From Alphaproteobacteria bacterium (GTDB lineage Bacteria > Pseudomonadota > Alphaproteobacteria > Sphingomonadales > Sphingomonadaceae): 49,212 bases of DNA. The stretch is from positions 1 to 49,212 of the forward strand of contig JAUHYZ010000015.1 of assembly GCA_030426245.1 (NCBI GenBank). The letters run 5' to 3'. Shown here one piece after another: positions 48,584-49,212 of the stretch. The position numbers and the translations under genes were made by a program. Each line of letters begins with the position of its first letter. Position 1 is the first letter of the stretch. The notes under the pieces are model-generated. The model ran no database searches, was not told the DNA's origin, and was given only the letters and a program-made list of their open reading frames with translations.

Positions 48584-49192
48584 TCAGGCTTCCAGTTCGA
48601 TGTCCCAATAGAGCCAGTCGCGCCAGGTCTCGTGCAAGTAATTGGGCGGAAAGCTCTTTCCCTGCTGCTGCAATTGCCAGCTGGTCGGGCGGATCGGCGG
48701 GACGAGCGGCAGCATGCGCGCCTGGTCCGGCGTGCGCCCGCCTTTCTTCATGTTGCACGGCGCGCAGGCCGTCAGAATATTTTCCCAGGTCGTCTTTCCG
48801 CCCAGCCGGCGCGGAATGACATGGTCGAAAGTCAGGCTGCTGGGGCTACCGCAATATTGGCAGGAGAAGCGGTCGCGCAGAAACAGGTTGAAGCGGGTGA
48901 ATGCCGGGAACTCGCTGGGCTTCACATATTGCCGCAGCGCGATAACCGAAGGGATCCGCATGTCGAGCGAAGGCGAATGCACTTTCCGGTCATAACTTGC
49001 CACGATGTCCACGCGTTCCAGGAACACCGCCTTGATTGCGGTCTGCCATGGCCAAAGGCTGAGCGGGTAATAGGAAAGCGGGGTGTAGTCGGCATTGAGC
49101 ACCAATGCGGGGCAGCTCTCAAGCCTGCGTGTGGGATCGTCTTCCGCCTTGCGGAATTGCGCTGCCCGTTCGATCAGTTCGGCTTTGAACAC
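48584..49192 (-). CDS. HNH endonuclease family protein
   Basis: 202 residues from GTG 49192. Zinc-binding C-x2-C pairs (C-Q-Y-C and C-A-P-C) with the HNH core F-D-H-V-I-P-R-R-L-G-G-K-T-T-W-E-N-I-L-T-A-C. The N-terminal P-A-L-V-L-N-A-D-Y-T-P-L-S-Y-Y-P-L-S-L-W-P-W-Q is the signature of a widespread housekeeping-like HNH family of unknown role. GGAGG lies about 10 nt upstream of the start. Confidence 0.9.
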   Translation of the reverse strand: MFKAELIERAAQFRKAEDDPTRRLESCPALVLNADYTPLSYYPLSLWPWQTAIKAVFLERVDIVASYDRKVHSPSLDMRIPSVIALRQYVKPSEFPAFTRFNLFLRDRFSCQYCGSPSSLTFDHVIPRRLGGKTTWENILTACAPCNMKKGGRTPDQARMLPLVPPIRPTSWQLQQQGKSFPPNYLHETWRDWLYWDIELEA

Positions 49193-49212
49193 GTTCCTGT
49201 GTCCTCCCTGAT

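Overview
The window is about 49 kb of high-GC DNA from an alphaproteobacterium, very probably a member of the Sphingomonadales (an Erythrobacteraceae/Sphingomonadaceae-like genome). The pointers are a sphingolipid-type serine palmitoyltransferase with its own acyl carrier protein, DivK next to a divergent DUF3572 gene, a Usg-family protein, a DksA with a degenerate zinc finger, and a chromosomal gene transfer agent (GTA) cluster of the Rhodobacter type. No rRNA, tRNA, CRISPR array or replication origin was seen. Every name rests on reading motifs and gene order; no database search was run.

Layout. 1-1602: end of a PII gene (glnK) and amtB, whose reading frame is broken just before the last membrane helix. 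1879-6253: a TPR-sulfotransferase, a TerC / sulfur-transferase pair on the minus strand, and a double cold-shock-domain protein with a Gly/Arg-rich N-terminus. 6389-9410: a tightly overlapping argD-argF-hslO operon. 9497-12835: a small secreted protein, queC, an MFS transporter and a convergent sodC. 12895-28028 (minus strand): a GTA structural cluster running from terminase (right) to tail tip (left). 28310-37724: a GT2 glycosyltransferase, a YqaA-like membrane protein, an FMN reductase, a TadG-like VWA protein, a Rieske oxygenase under a palindromic operator, a flavodoxin-fold reductase, usg, a RES-Xre toxin-antitoxin pair and OsmC. 37797-39741: divK, acp and spt. 39799-43099: DUF3572, HAD, RidA, GDPD and FemAB-like genes. 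43138-49192: Sel1 protein, DksA, PilZ protein, a peptide-type solute-binding lipoprotein, DUF4112, a GMC oxidoreductase and an HNH endonuclease.

The GTA cluster is the most interesting region. It contains the expected order: terminase small and large subunits, portal, DUF6127 protein, prohead protease, capsid, head-tail connector, DUF3168, major tail protein, two tail chaperone-type genes, short tape measure, DUF2460, DUF2163, NlpC/P60, tail tip and DUF2793. Four things are unusual. (i) A 390-bp cassette carrying a GIY-YIG nuclease gene, bounded by 29-bp near-perfect inverted repeats, sits in the opposite orientation between terminase and portal. (ii) Most of the larger gaps in the cluster, and the leader, hold GC-rich palindromic repeats. 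(iii) In three of those gaps a hairpin plus T-run (terminator-like) stands 14-24 nt upstream of the start of portal, capsid and major tail genes, so expression of the cluster may need anti-termination. (iv) The DUF2460 distal-tail gene carries an extra N-terminal region of about 570 residues that looks like a glycosidase-type TIM barrel, while the tail-tip gene is short; this suggests a domain moved between tail genes.

Other points worth a second look: the amtB frame break with an ATGA junction, a perfect 13-bp inverted repeat laid exactly over a promoter for the Rieske oxygenase, and twin CCAATTGG boxes bracketing the toxin-antitoxin promoter.
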